A DNA stretch of 64,000 nucleotides from Mycolicibacterium rhodesiae NBB3 (GCF_000230895.2 NC_016604.1:4960001-5024000), one strand, 5' to 3'. Shown: positions 24,254 to 32,594, counted from the first letter of the stretch. Made by a program: numbers and translations. Notes: generated by a model from the sequence alone, not told the origin.

Positions 24254-24718
24254 TCAGCCGGCCTCTGGTCCCTCGACGACGGCCTTGATCCGTTCCAACG
24301 TCTTTCGCATGTCGCGGATGTTGCGGCGACGGCGCAGTTGACCGCCGAAGATCGAGAACAGCTTCATGGTGAGCGAGTCGTCGAGCCGAAAGGATTCGGT
24401 GACGTCGGTGCCGCCGTCGACCGGGGTGAGCCGGTAATGCCAGTTGTTCACCGCCTTGCCGTTGAGTAGTACGGCGAAGCCGAATTCGCGCCCCGGCTCG
24501 CACGCGGTGACCTCGCACGTCGTCCAGTACACGGGCCCGATTTCGTTGCGCTTGACGTGACCGCGGAACCGCGCACCGAGCGCGGGACCGGTCGCCGCAC
24601 CGACCCACTCGGCTTCCATCACCTCCGGTGAGAAGCGACCGGTGTTGCGCACGTCGGCGATGAGATTCCAGATCTTGTCTGCCGGTGCCGCCATGGACAC
24701 CGTGACCGAGCCCTCCAT
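24254..24718 (-). CDS. SRPBCC (polyketide cyclase/dehydrase-like) family protein
   Basis: A 154-residue START/SRPBCC-type protein beginning MEGSVTVSMAAPADKIWNLI, the standard first strand and helix of this fold, with LTPVDGGTDVTESFRL in the later strands and a C-terminal helix. Such proteins bind hydrophobic ligands in a deep cavity. ATG 24718 is preferred to an upstream in-frame ATG because AGGGG precedes it and the fold starts there. It is convergent with the esterase and divergent from the LLM gene 83 bp away. Ligand unknown. Confidence 0.7.
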   Translation of the reverse strand: MEGSVTVSMAAPADKIWNLIADVRNTGRFSPEVMEAEWVGAATGPALGARFRGHVKRNEIGPVYWTTCEVTACEPGREFGFAVLLNGKAVNNWHYRLTPVDGGTDVTESFRLDDSLTMKLFSIFGGQLRRRRNIRDMRKTLERIKAVVEGPEAG

Positions 24719-24801
24719 ACCTACCCCTGCCTTCGGTAATGGCCTTTGCTTGCAGGCAATTTCGAACCGTAGCATTGGCGGCGAAGGCCAGGAGGCGCGG
24801 T

Positions 24802-25683
24802 GTGAAGATTCGCTTCGGTATCGGATTGGGCGCCGAAACAGGCCCGGATGAACTGCCGGACATCGTCGACCATCTGGAGGACAACGGCGTCGATTCGCTG
24901 TGGTTCTCCGAGCTCGTCTACAGCAAGGCCGTCGACCCGTTCATCGGCATGGCGCACGCGCTGGCGCGCACGGCCGACCTGAAGGTCGGGACGTCGGTAG
25001 CCGTTCTTCCGGGTCGGCACCCGGTCCTGGTCGCGAAACAGCTGGCGTCACTGGCGGCGCTGGCACCCAAGCGGGTATTGCCGGTGTTCGGCCTGCGGTC
25101 GGCCATCCCGGCCGAGCGGGAGATCTTCGTGGTCCCCGAGGGTGAGCGGGCCGCTGTTTTCGATGAGGCGCTTCGGTTGCTGAGATCCGTTCTGGAGGGC
25201 GAGGATGTCTCCTTCGCAGGGAACTACTTCTCGGTGAGTTCGGTCGGCGTGCTGCCGCGCCCGAGCAAGCCGTTGGACATCTGGCTCGGCGGATCGGCGC
25301 CCGCAGGTTTTCGTCGGATCGGTCAGCTCGGTGACGGGTGGCTGGGCAGCTTTCTCACCCCCGCGGAGGCCCGCGACGGTCGCGCGCAGATCGAGCGTGC
25401 GGCAGCCCAGGCCGGACGTGAGATCGAGGCCGACCATTACGGCATCAACCTCGCGGTGTGTGACGGCGATGTGTCGGGCGAACTGGTCGCGGCGGTGCGG
25501 CGGCGTCGGCCCGACGTGGAGCCCGCGGAGCTGATCGCGGACAGCTGGTCACGCCTGCATCGTCAACTCGACGCGTATCTGGAAGCGGGACTGAGCAAGT
25601 TCGTCATCCGATCGGCGGGGCTCTGCAGCGCATCGGCATTCATCGACCGATTCGTGGCCGAACTTCTCCCGCGCCAGAACTGA
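24802..25683 (+). CDS. LLM-class (F420-dependent-type) oxidoreductase
   Basis: A 293-residue luciferase-like TIM-barrel protein. It starts KIRFGIGLG and has SLWFSELVYSK, VLPGRHPVLVAKQLASL and IWLGGSAPAGFRRIG, the usual LLM blocks for F420 or FMN binding. GTG 24802 has AGGAGG (24790-24795) upstream, which decides the start over an upstream ATG. Mycobacteria encode many such F420-dependent enzymes acting on lipid and xenobiotic substrates; which substrate cannot be told. It is a single gene. Confidence 0.8.
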   Translation: MKIRFGIGLGAETGPDELPDIVDHLEDNGVDSLWFSELVYSKAVDPFIGMAHALARTADLKVGTSVAVLPGRHPVLVAKQLASLAALAPKRVLPVFGLRSAIPAEREIFVVPEGERAAVFDEALRLLRSVLEGEDVSFAGNYFSVSSVGVLPRPSKPLDIWLGGSAPAGFRRIGQLGDGWLGSFLTPAEARDGRAQIERAAAQAGREIEADHYGINLAVCDGDVSGELVAAVRRRRPDVEPAELIADSWSRLHRQLDAYLEAGLSKFVIRSAGLCSASAFIDRFVAELLPRQN

Positions 25684-25780
25684 ACCACGACCGCCGCTCG
25701 AGCGTGTTTGGAAGTATGCGGCCGGGGACAATCAGCTGGCCATTCATGGGCGCTGCGCTGTGATCGGGAGGAGATCGGGA

Positions 25781-26284
25781 ATGAGGCATCGATTCATCAG
25801 GTTCGGCCGGTCGGTCACGCTGGCCGCCCTCGCCGCCGTGCTGGCTGTTGGCCTGGTCAACCCGCCCGCCGCGGTTGCCGACGACCGCCTGCAATTCACC
25901 GGAACGACGCTGTCCGGGGCGCCGTTCGCCGGGTCGAGTCTGGTCGGTAAGCCTGCGGTGTTGTGGTTCTGGACGCCGTGGTGCCCCTTCTGCAACGCCG
26001 AGGCGCCGAACGTCAGCAAGGTCGCCGCGGCCAACCCAGACGTGACCTTCGTCGGCGTAGCGGCCCGTTCCAGCGTTTCGGACATGGAGGGCTTCGTCTC
26101 GAAGTACAACCTCAACTTTACGAATCTCAATGACGCCGACGGTTCCATCTGGGCGCGCTACGACGTGCCATGGCAGCCGGCCTACGTGTTCTACCGCGCC
26201 GATGGTTCGTCGACGTTCGTGAACAATCCGACGGCGGCGATGCCGGAGCAGGAGCTGGCCGACCGGGTAGCGGCGCTCAAGTAG
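25781..26284 (+). CDS. mpt53: secreted DsbE-type thiol-disulfide oxidoreductase MPT53
   Basis: A 167-residue secreted thioredoxin-fold protein. A signal peptide with basic n-region is followed by a cleavage region near AVADD, then TPWCPFCNAE with the active-site Cys68 and Cys71, and the cis-Pro loop WQPAYVFY. It matches M. tuberculosis MPT53 (Rv2878c) closely from memory, including SKYNLNFTNLNDADG and FVNNPTAAM. It oxidises or isomerises exported proteins. ATG 25781 has GGAGGAG at about 8 nt. The next gene is a CcdA-like electron carrier, as in M. tuberculosis, so the pair forms a redox relay. Confidence 0.9.
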   Translation: MRHRFIRFGRSVTLAALAAVLAVGLVNPPAAVADDRLQFTGTTLSGAPFAGSSLVGKPAVLWFWTPWCPFCNAEAPNVSKVAAANPDVTFVGVAARSSVSDMEGFVSKYNLNFTNLNDADGSIWARYDVPWQPAYVFYRADGSSTFVNNPTAAMPEQELADRVAALK

Positions 26285-26287
26285 GCC

Positions 26288-26327
26288 GGCCGCGCGTGAA
26301 CCACGAAGGCCGCGCGTGAACCAAGAA
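26288..26327 (+). repeat. 20-bp tandem duplication at the CcdA start
   Basis: Two adjacent 20-bp units (26288-26307 and 26308-26327, GGCCGCGCGTGAACC then CGAA or AGAA after AC/AA) differ at one base. The second contains the GTG start of the CcdA-like gene. The GAAGG at the junction serves as its ribosome site, so the duplication may have created it. Confidence 0.7.
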
Positions 26328-27218
26328 CTCCTCGGCTTGGCGTTCGCCGCAGGGTTGGTGGCGGCGCTGAACCCCTGTGGTTTCGCGATGCTTCCCGGCT
26401 ACCTCGCGCTGGTGGTCCGCAGCGACGTCGACAGTGAACGGAGCGGGGTGCTGACCGCGCTGGGCCGGGCGGTCGCGGCGACCGCGGCGATGGCGCTGGG
26501 CTTCATCGCGGTGTTCGGCACGTTCGCATTGCTGACGGTCACCGCCGCATCGACGGTGCAGCGCTACCTGCCGTACGTCACGGTGGTCATCGGCGTTCTC
26601 CTCGTCGCGCTCGGCATCTGGCTGCTGGCCGGCCGCGACTTCGCGGCGCTGAGTCCGGTCGCGCATGCTAAGTGGGCACCGACCGCGCGCCTCGGTTCGA
26701 TGTTCGGCTACGGGCTCAGTTACGCCCTCGCGTCGTTGTCATGCACCGTCGGTCCGTTCCTCGCGGCCACGGGCGTGGCGTTGAAGGGTGGGGCTCATCT
26801 CGGTGTGCTCGTATACGTGGCCTATATCGCCGGGTTCACACTGGTGGTCGGCGTGTTGGCGGTCGCCGCTGCCCTGGCGAGTTCCGGCGTTGCTGAGCGG
26901 ATGCGCCGAATCCTCCCGTACGTCAACCGATTCAGTGGGGCACTGCTGGTCGTCGTCGGTCTCTATGTGAGCTATTACGGCCTCTACGAGGTGCGCCTGT
27001 TCGCGGGGGACGGCGATCCTGCCGATCCGGTGATCGCCGCCGCCGGACGACTGCAGGGCGCGCTCGCAGGCTGGACCCATAGACACGGGGCGTGGCCGTG
27101 GGTGGCTGCGCTGCTCGTGCTGGCGTGCCTTGCGCTAGTCGTGGCGTGGCGTTCCAGGCCCAAGGTTGCTTCGAGATCTCTTGACAGAGGTCGGGCCACG
27201 GCGGGCGACGAGTCATAG
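26316..27218 (+). CDS. CcdA/DsbD-like membrane electron-transfer protein
   Basis: A 300-residue membrane protein with six CcdA-type helices in the first 220 residues. The two redox Cys are in LNPCGFA (helix 1) and SLSCTVGP (helix 4). An extra C-terminal region carries one more helix (AALLVLACLALVVAW) and a basic tail. It would pass electrons from cytoplasmic thioredoxin to the secreted MPT53 encoded just upstream. GTG 26316 is used; the GTG in the first copy of the tandem repeat leads to an early stop. Homologous to the gene next to mpt53 in M. tuberculosis (Rv2877c), as I recall. Confidence 0.85.
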   Translation: MNQELLGLAFAAGLVAALNPCGFAMLPGYLALVVRSDVDSERSGVLTALGRAVAATAAMALGFIAVFGTFALLTVTAASTVQRYLPYVTVVIGVLLVALGIWLLAGRDFAALSPVAHAKWAPTARLGSMFGYGLSYALASLSCTVGPFLAATGVALKGGAHLGVLVYVAYIAGFTLVVGVLAVAAALASSGVAERMRRILPYVNRFSGALLVVVGLYVSYYGLYEVRLFAGDGDPADPVIAAAGRLQGALAGWTHRHGAWPWVAALLVLACLALVVAWRSRPKVASRSLDRGRATAGDES

Positions 27219-27244
27219 CCACCCGCGGTATCAGCTGAGACGGG

Positions 27245-28162
27245 TCACCGCAGGGTGCGCGACCAATACTCGCCGACCAGGTCCTGCCCGAAGCTGTGGT
27301 GGGCCTCGCGGCGATCGCACTCGAAACCCGCGTGCTCATAGATTCGCCGGGCGGCCAACAGGACATCGTTGGTCCACAGCGTGATTCGCGTGTACCCCGC
27401 CCTCTTGGCGAATCGCAGACACTCGTCTACGAGCCGTGTGCCGACGCCGAATCCGCGGGCGGACGGTTCGACGAGCAGCAGCCGAAGCTGCGCGGTATCT
27501 GACCTGTCGGTGGTCGTGCAGAACACGCAGCCGATGCGTTCGCCGTCGCGCTCCGCGATCCAGCCCGCCTCCCGCTGCGCGTCGCCGCGTTCGGCGAAGT
27601 CGGCGACCACGCGGGCGACCAATGCTTCAAAGGTCACGTCCCAGCCGTACTCCGCGGCATAGCGCGCTCCGTGGCGCTCCACGACCCACCCGAGATCGCC
27701 GGGCCGCGGGGGACGAATGACCACGTCCGGGTGTGCTCGCGGCCCGCCGAGAGCACGCCGCACGCGCCCCATGGATGTGACGAGTTCCTGACGATGCGGT
27801 TCGTCCAACGGCGCCAACAGCGCATGGATCGCCTCGACCTGTAACCGGTCGAGATCCGCGAACGCGCGCCGTCCGGCGTCGGTCAACCGGATGATCTGCC
27901 TGCGCCCGTCCTCTCCGCAACGTTCACGGTCGACCAGACCGGCCGTGGTGAACGAGCCAAGGATGCGGCTGAGATAGCCCGCGTCGAGGCCCAGTTCGCG
28001 TCGCAGGTCCGACGCGGTAGCGCCGTTGCTGTGCGCCACCTCGAACAGGACCCTGGCCTCGGTCAAACCGAACTGCGAGCCTGCGAGATCGGGCCGCAAC
28101 AGGCCGACGACGCGGGTGTAGAAGCGGTTGAATTCGCGGACCTTGTCCACGACTTCCGGCAT
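27245..28162 (-). CDS. MarR-family regulator fused to a GNAT acetyltransferase
   Basis: A 305-residue two-domain protein. Residues 1-145 form a MarR winged helix (TEARVLFEVAHS, DLRRELGLDAGYLSRILG, RQIIRLTDAGR). Residues about 150-305 form a GNAT domain with the acetyl-CoA loop VEPSARGFGVGTRLV and YEHAGFE. The fusion is known in actinobacteria and may couple small-molecule acetylation to repression. ATG 28162 and ATG 28171 are both possible starts; the operator boxes overlap them, which argues for autoregulation. It is divergent from the mycolic methyltransferase gene. Confidence 0.85.
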   Translation of the reverse strand: MPEVVDKVREFNRFYTRVVGLLRPDLAGSQFGLTEARVLFEVAHSNGATASDLRRELGLDAGYLSRILGSFTTAGLVDRERCGEDGRRQIIRLTDAGRRAFADLDRLQVEAIHALLAPLDEPHRQELVTSMGRVRRALGGPRAHPDVVIRPPRPGDLGWVVERHGARYAAEYGWDVTFEALVARVVADFAERGDAQREAGWIAERDGERIGCVFCTTTDRSDTAQLRLLLVEPSARGFGVGTRLVDECLRFAKRAGYTRITLWTNDVLLAARRIYEHAGFECDRREAHHSFGQDLVGEYWSRTLR

Positions 28163-28201
28163 AGTTGCCATCGTCAACTAATTAGTTGCCAGAGTCAACT
28201 A
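28163..28201. promoter_or_regulatory. tandem MarR operator boxes
   Basis: Two 18-bp direct repeats, 28163-28180 and 28184-28201, differ at two bases and are 3 bp apart. Each is itself an inverted repeat AGTTGn7CAACT. Where they meet they form the palindrome CAACTAATTAGTTG (28175-28188). They overlap the start region of the MarR-GNAT gene. Confidence 0.7.
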
Positions 28202-28312
28202 CCAGGCCTGTCCACTGGCCACGAAGATGCATCCAGGAAACTTCGCTGGCGGTCGTGCATGGAATGGACATGACTGGGCACCCTCCTAGAGTCCGATACG
28301 GGCTGACTCAGG

Positions 28313-28409
28313 TATTGTGCGTAAACTGCGCAGTTGATCGGGGGAGGCAACCGCATCGGTGCGGAGCCCTCGCAACCATTCCTAAACAAGAACGTCAGAG
28401 GCTTAGAAC
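28313..28409 (+). promoter_or_regulatory. promoter and possible structured leader of the mycolate methyltransferase
   Basis: TATTGT (28313-28318) could be a -10. It is followed by a palindrome AACTGCGCAGTT (28324-28335) and a region able to fold: a 5-bp stem CCGCA/TGCGG with loop TCGG, enclosed by GGGGG pairing with CCCTC. The 5' UTR would be about 85 nt. No known riboswitch class is recognised. Confidence 0.3.
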
Positions 28410-29294
28410 TTGCCAGAAACGACCAACGACGCCGACGGCCTCAAGCCACACTTCGAGGACGTGCAGTCGCACTACGACCTGTCCGATGAGTTCTTCCGGC
28501 TCTTCCTCGATCCGACGCAGACGTACAGCTGCGCGTACTTCGAGCGCGATGACATGACACTGGAAGAAGCGCAGATCGCGAAGATCGATCTATCGCTGGG
28601 CAAGTTGGGTCTGCAGCCCGGAATGACGCTGCTGGACGTCGGCTGCGGCTGGGGTGCCACGCTGAATCGCGCATTGGACAAGTACGACGTCAACGTCATC
28701 GGTCTCACGCTGAGCGAGAACCAGAAGGCCCACGTCGAAAAGGTGTTCGCCGAGTCGCCGAGCACGCGCACCAAGCGGGTGCTGCTTGAGGGCTGGGAGC
28801 AGTTCGACGAGCCCGTTGACCGCATCGTGTCGATCGGCGCGTTCGAGCATTTCGGCGCGGACCGCTACGACGACTTCTTCAAGATGGCCTATACCGCGCT
28901 GCCGAGCGACGGCGTGATGTTGTTACACACCATCGTCAAGCCCAGCGACGAGGAGTTCGCCGAGCGCGGGTTGCCGCTGACCATGACGAAGCTGAAGTTC
29001 TTCAAGTTCATCATGGACGAAATTTTCCCCGGCGGGATGCTGCCCTTCGTATCGACCGTCGAGGAGCACTCCGCCAAGGTCGGCTTCGAGGTCACCCGAG
29101 TCCAGCCGCTGCGGATGCACTACGCCAGGACGCTGGACATCTGGGCGGACAAGCTGTCGGCCAGCAAGGACGAGGCCATTGCAATCCAGAACGAAGAGGT
29201 CTACGACCGGTATATGAAGTACCTGACCGGCTGTGCGGATCTCTTCCGTGAGGGCTACACCGACATCTGCCAGTTCACGCTCGTCAAGAACTAG
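28410..29294 (+). CDS. cyclopropane mycolic acid synthase family methyltransferase
   Basis: A 294-residue SAM-dependent methyltransferase of the CmaA/MmaA/PcaA/UmaA group, which modifies meromycolate chains on AcpM. LFLDPTQTYSCAYFERDD, LLDVGCGWGA (SAM), GLTLSENQ, GWEQFDEPVDRIVSIGAFEH and RYMKYLTGCADLF are hallmark blocks. The C-terminal third is closest in my recollection to UmaA/CmaA-type sequences, but the subfamily and thus cyclopropanation against another methyl transfer cannot be fixed by eye. TTG 28410 is the start used; AGAGG lies about 9 nt upstream. It overlaps the convergent small gene by 4 nt (CTAG). Confidence 0.92.
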   Translation: MPETTNDADGLKPHFEDVQSHYDLSDEFFRLFLDPTQTYSCAYFERDDMTLEEAQIAKIDLSLGKLGLQPGMTLLDVGCGWGATLNRALDKYDVNVIGLTLSENQKAHVEKVFAESPSTRTKRVLLEGWEQFDEPVDRIVSIGAFEHFGADRYDDFFKMAYTALPSDGVMLLHTIVKPSDEEFAERGLPLTMTKLKFFKFIMDEIFPGGMLPFVSTVEEHSAKVGFEVTRVQPLRMHYARTLDIWADKLSASKDEAIAIQNEEVYDRYMKYLTGCADLFREGYTDICQFTLVKN

Positions 29295-29530
29295 CGCGAG
29301 CGCAGCCGCCGCCACAACCGCAGCGGCAACAGGCCGATCAGCGGTGCGCGCTTACCGAGATCGTCGGCGTCACGTTTGTTGAAGGCCGCGGCATATCGTG
29401 CGGCCTCGGTGGCGGTCGCGTACTCCTTTGCACCGCTTGACTGTCCGCAGCGGCGGCACGCCCATCGCATGATGCTGCCGTCAGCGTGGAACGCCGGCTG
29501 ATGGCCGAACACCCGGCACGCGAACGTCAC
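29291..29530 (-). CDS. small Cys-rich (zinc-ribbon-like) protein
   Basis: A 79-residue protein starting MTFACRVFGHQ, with WACRRCG about 20 residues later. The first Cys, the His and the later CxxC could bind a metal. The C-terminus is basic (LRLWRRLRSR). GTG 29530 shares GTGA with the MFS stop, so it is translationally coupled to the transporter. The convergent stop is shared with the methyltransferase (CTAG). Function unknown; similar small proteins occur in other mycobacteria as far as I recall. Confidence 0.6.
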   Translation of the reverse strand: MTFACRVFGHQPAFHADGSIMRWACRRCGQSSGAKEYATATEAARYAAAFNKRDADDLGKRAPLIGLLPLRLWRRLRSR

Positions 29531-30984
29531 GCCGGCTTCTCGTCGGCTGTGGTCAGCGGCGCGGCGATGTCCTCCAGGTTCTGACCCTCTGCTTTCACGC
29601 CGAAGATCAGCTCGGCGACACCGCCTAGTGCCATCACCGCGGCCCCGATGAGGAACGAGATCGCGACCGGGCCGCGATCGCCGGTGTCGATGAGCGCGCC
29701 GAACAGCAGCGGTCCGGTGATGCCGCCGATGGCGGTACCGACCGCGTAGAAGAACGCGATCGCCAACGCGCGAGTCTCCATGGGAAAGATCTCGCTGACC
29801 GTCAGGTACGCCGCGCTCGCACCCGAGGACGCGAGGAAGAAGCACGCCGACAACACAGCGATGAAGACGACGACACCGCCGGCCTCTGCATAGAAGAGCG
29901 CGGTGAGCCCAACCGCCACCGCCGCGGAGCCCAGATACGCCAGCGAGATCATCGCCTTGCGGCCGACGGTGTCGAACATTCGGCCCAGTAGCAGCGGACC
30001 CGCGAAGTTGCTCAGTGCCCACACCACGAAGAACAGTGGCACGGTCCCAGACGCCACTCCATAGAACGTGCCGAGCAGCGTCCCGAGGTTGAAGGTGAAG
30101 GCGTTGTACAGGAAGGCCTGCCCGATGAACAACGCCAGGCCGAGGATCGCGCGTTTGGGGTAGCGGGTGAACGCGACTTTGGCGATCTCGACGAACGAGA
30201 TCGTCTTGCGTGGCCGGATCGTCAGCGATCCCTCGGGTTCCGCCAGGGTCTTGTCGGTCTCGCGCGCGACTTCGTCTTCGATCTCGCGGACGATCCGCTC
30301 GGCTTCCTCCTGGCGCCCGTGGATGAACAGCCAGCGTGGGCTCTCGGGAACGTTGCGCCGGACCACCAGCACCGCGAGGCCGAACACCGCGCCGATGCCG
30401 AACGCGAGTCGCCAACCGAGGTCCTGCGGGAAGATCGACGTGTTCAGCAGCAACAGGGCGCCCGCCGCGCCACCCGCCGCGCCCAGCCAGTACGAGCCGT
30501 TGATGATGAGATCGACACGGCCGCGGACGCGCGCGGGGATCAACTCGTCGATGGCGGAGTTGATCGCTGCGTACTCGCCGCCAATGCCCGCCCCGGTGAA
30601 GAAGCGGGCTATGTAGAAGTACCACGGCGCGAAGGCGAAAGCCGTTGCCACCGTGGCTGTCAGGTACAGCACCAGGGTGAGGATGAACAGCTTTTTGCGG
30701 CCGAAGCGGTCGGTGAGTTGGCCGAAGAACAACGCGCCCAGACACGCCCCCGCGATGTAAATCGCAGCCGCGACGCCGATCTGGGCGGCGGACATTTCGA
30801 TTCCACTGCCCGGTTCGGTGAGGCGATCGGCGACGTTGCCGACCATGGTGACCTCGAGCCCGTCGAGAATCCAGACCCCGCCCAGCCCGATCACGACCCG
30901 CCAGTGGAATCGGGACCACGGAAGGCGGTCCAGCCGGCTCGGAACCTGCGTCGTGACTGTCTCGGTCGAAACGTCTGCGCCCAT
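29527..30984 (-). CDS. MFS transporter, sugar-porter/metabolite-symporter type
   Basis: A 485-residue permease with 12 predicted helices. Family motifs are GQLTDRFGRKK (loop 2-3), PESPRWLF after helix 6, and GRMFDTVGRKA (loop 8-9), which together mark the sugar-porter/MHS side of the MFS. A long charged central loop (QEEAERIVREIEDEVARETDK) follows helix 6. ATG 30984 has AGGAGG at 6 nt and is preferred to a farther upstream codon. The substrate cannot be read; aromatic acids or sugars are typical. It is coupled to the small Cys-rich protein. Confidence 0.85.
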   Translation of the reverse strand: MGADVSTETVTTQVPSRLDRLPWSRFHWRVVIGLGGVWILDGLEVTMVGNVADRLTEPGSGIEMSAAQIGVAAAIYIAGACLGALFFGQLTDRFGRKKLFILTLVLYLTATVATAFAFAPWYFYIARFFTGAGIGGEYAAINSAIDELIPARVRGRVDLIINGSYWLGAAGGAAGALLLLNTSIFPQDLGWRLAFGIGAVFGLAVLVVRRNVPESPRWLFIHGRQEEAERIVREIEDEVARETDKTLAEPEGSLTIRPRKTISFVEIAKVAFTRYPKRAILGLALFIGQAFLYNAFTFNLGTLLGTFYGVASGTVPLFFVVWALSNFAGPLLLGRMFDTVGRKAMISLAYLGSAAVAVGLTALFYAEAGGVVVFIAVLSACFFLASSGASAAYLTVSEIFPMETRALAIAFFYAVGTAIGGITGPLLFGALIDTGDRGPVAISFLIGAAVMALGGVAELIFGVKAEGQNLEDIAAPLTTADEKPA

Positions 30985-31050
30985 GCGCCGCCTCCTGTCG
31001 TCGGAGACCGGAGTACCCGCCTCGCGACGAATCACCCGTGGCGAGAAGGG

Positions 31051-31893
31051 TCAGCGGGCACCGGCTCCCACCGTGGCGATCGCGTCGATCACCGCCGACG
31101 GCGCGTCGAGCGACACGAAGGTTCTCGACTCGGGTACCTCGATCAGGGTCGAGGTGGGGAACAGGGCGGCAAGTCTGCGGCCGAGCGACGGGGTGAACGC
31201 GCGGTCACGTTGCCCCCAGACGATGGTGACCGGTTTGGTGAAGCGGTGCAGCCGCGTCGACACGTCGGTGAGGTCTGTCTTGGCGACGGCACGCAACAGC
31301 CGGGCGAGGTCACGCCGGATCCGGACGTCGGTGCGGGCAGGCTCGAGCCAGGATGCCGTCAGCTGCGGGTCGGGGTTGACCAGGAGGCCGAAGCCGAGTG
31401 GGGAATGCCGCAGGGCCTTGATCCGCATCTGTTCGAACAGCACCTTGATCGACACCGGTCCGCGCAACAGCGCGAACACCAACGTGAAGGGGAACGGCGG
31501 AAACTTGTCGAACGCGTCGCAGTTGGTCAGGACCACGCGCCCCACGTTCTCCGGGTAGGCGTCGATGACCAACTGGCACAGCCCGCCGCCGGTGTCGTTG
31601 CCGACCAGCGTCACGTCCGCCAGGCCCAGCTTCTCGATGAAGTCGTCGATCATCGTGGCGACCGCCCGGGGCGACAACTCGGCGCCGTCGTTGACGGGGA
31701 TCGTGTGCGAGCCGAGCGGCCAGTTCGGCAGGTAGCAGCGAAACCCCTTACTGGCCAGCCCATCTGCCACGCGATCCCACAGCCGGCTGTCGACGAGGAT
31801 TCCGTGCACGAACACCACAGGTGGATGCGGCGAATCCTGGGGCCCCAACACGCGGTAGTCGATGGTGGCCTGTTCCAGTGCGACCTGCGGCAT
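31051..31893 (-). CDS. alpha/beta-fold hydrolase with Asp at the nucleophile position
   Basis: A 280-residue alpha/beta hydrolase: FVHGILVDS (oxyanion loop), GNDTGGG at the nucleophile elbow, and VWGQRDRAF with the acid. The elbow has Asp instead of Ser, as in dehalogenase/epoxide-hydrolase relatives, and the usual late His is replaced in ESRTFVSLD. It may therefore be inactive as a classical esterase. ATG 31893 follows AAGGAGAGG. It is divergent from a TetR regulator across a 57-bp gap with a probable operator, which suggests that the regulator controls it. Confidence 0.75.
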   Translation of the reverse strand: MPQVALEQATIDYRVLGPQDSPHPPVVFVHGILVDSRLWDRVADGLASKGFRCYLPNWPLGSHTIPVNDGAELSPRAVATMIDDFIEKLGLADVTLVGNDTGGGLCQLVIDAYPENVGRVVLTNCDAFDKFPPFPFTLVFALLRGPVSIKVLFEQMRIKALRHSPLGFGLLVNPDPQLTASWLEPARTDVRIRRDLARLLRAVAKTDLTDVSTRLHRFTKPVTIVWGQRDRAFTPSLGRRLAALFPTSTLIEVPESRTFVSLDAPSAVIDAIATVGAGAR

Positions 31894-31914
31894 GTTCGCT
31901 ATCCTCTCCTTACT

Positions 31915-31929
31915 TACAAACACTTGGTA
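31915..31929. promoter_or_regulatory. probable TetR operator
   Basis: TACAAACACTTGGTA is a 15-bp imperfect palindrome (5 of 7 pairs match) in the 57-bp divergent gap between the hydrolase and the TetR gene. Confidence 0.4.
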
Positions 31930-31950
31930 TGAAAGTTACGTGCAGGCTGT

Positions 31951-32586
31951 ATGAAAGTCAACGATCGAGGTGCGGCGCCGGCGGCGACTCGTCGCACCCA
32001 GGCGGAACGGACGGCTGCCACCCGCGCGCTGCTGATCGAGACCGGCCGAAAGCTGTTCGCGGACAAAGGGTTCAACGAGGTATCCACCCAGGCGATCGTG
32101 GAGGCCGCCGGTGTGACGAGGGGAGCGCTGTATCACCAGTTCGACGACAAGGTGGGTTTGTTCGCCGCGGTCTACGAGCAGGCCGAACGGCAACTGGTCG
32201 AGGACATCGCCCGCCAGATCGTGGAATTGCAGCCGCTCGACCCGCTGGAGGCGATGCGGGTCGGGGCTCGTCTGTTCCTCGACGGCTGCGCGGCGCCCGA
32301 TGTGCAGCAGATCGTCTTGATCGACGCACCGGCGGTGCTGGGATGGGATCGCTGGCGTGAAGTGGGCGTCAAGTACGGGCTCGGGGTGATCGAGGGAATG
32401 CTCGCTCATGCGATTGCCGAGGGTGTCGTTCCCGAGCAACCTCTACGTCCGACCGCGCATGTGCTGCTCGGCGCGCTGGACGAGGCGGCGCTGTTCGTGT
32501 CCCGCGCGCCGGACCGCGAGCGGGCGCGCACGGAGATGGACGCCGTGTGCGAGCGGTTGATCAGCGGGATCGCCGGACGCGGTTGA
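31951..32586 (+). CDS. TetR-family transcriptional regulator
   Basis: A 211-residue regulator. The N-terminal helix-turn-helix is clear: FADKGFNEVSTQAIVEAAGV then TRGALYHQFDDKVGLF. The ligand-binding domain follows. ATG 31951 is chosen; ATG 31930 is out of register with the best operator arrangement. It is divergent from the alpha/beta hydrolase and probably represses it and itself. Confidence 0.88.
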   Translation: MKVNDRGAAPAATRRTQAERTAATRALLIETGRKLFADKGFNEVSTQAIVEAAGVTRGALYHQFDDKVGLFAAVYEQAERQLVEDIARQIVELQPLDPLEAMRVGARLFLDGCAAPDVQQIVLIDAPAVLGWDRWREVGVKYGLGVIEGMLAHAIAEGVVPEQPLRPTAHVLLGALDEAALFVSRAPDRERARTEMDAVCERLISGIAGRG

Positions 32587-32594
32587 CGTCGACC

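Noticed and set aside
26288..26315. GTG in the first unit of the tandem repeat as the CcdA start
   Set aside because: That frame meets a stop after seven codons.
28318..28409. Known riboswitch in the leader of the mycolate methyltransferase
   Set aside because: I cannot match the fold to any riboswitch class.
29531..30919. Long minus-strand frame overlapping the MFS gene
   Set aside because: Same strand, wrong frame of the transporter; only its last part (29291-29530) is a plausible small gene.
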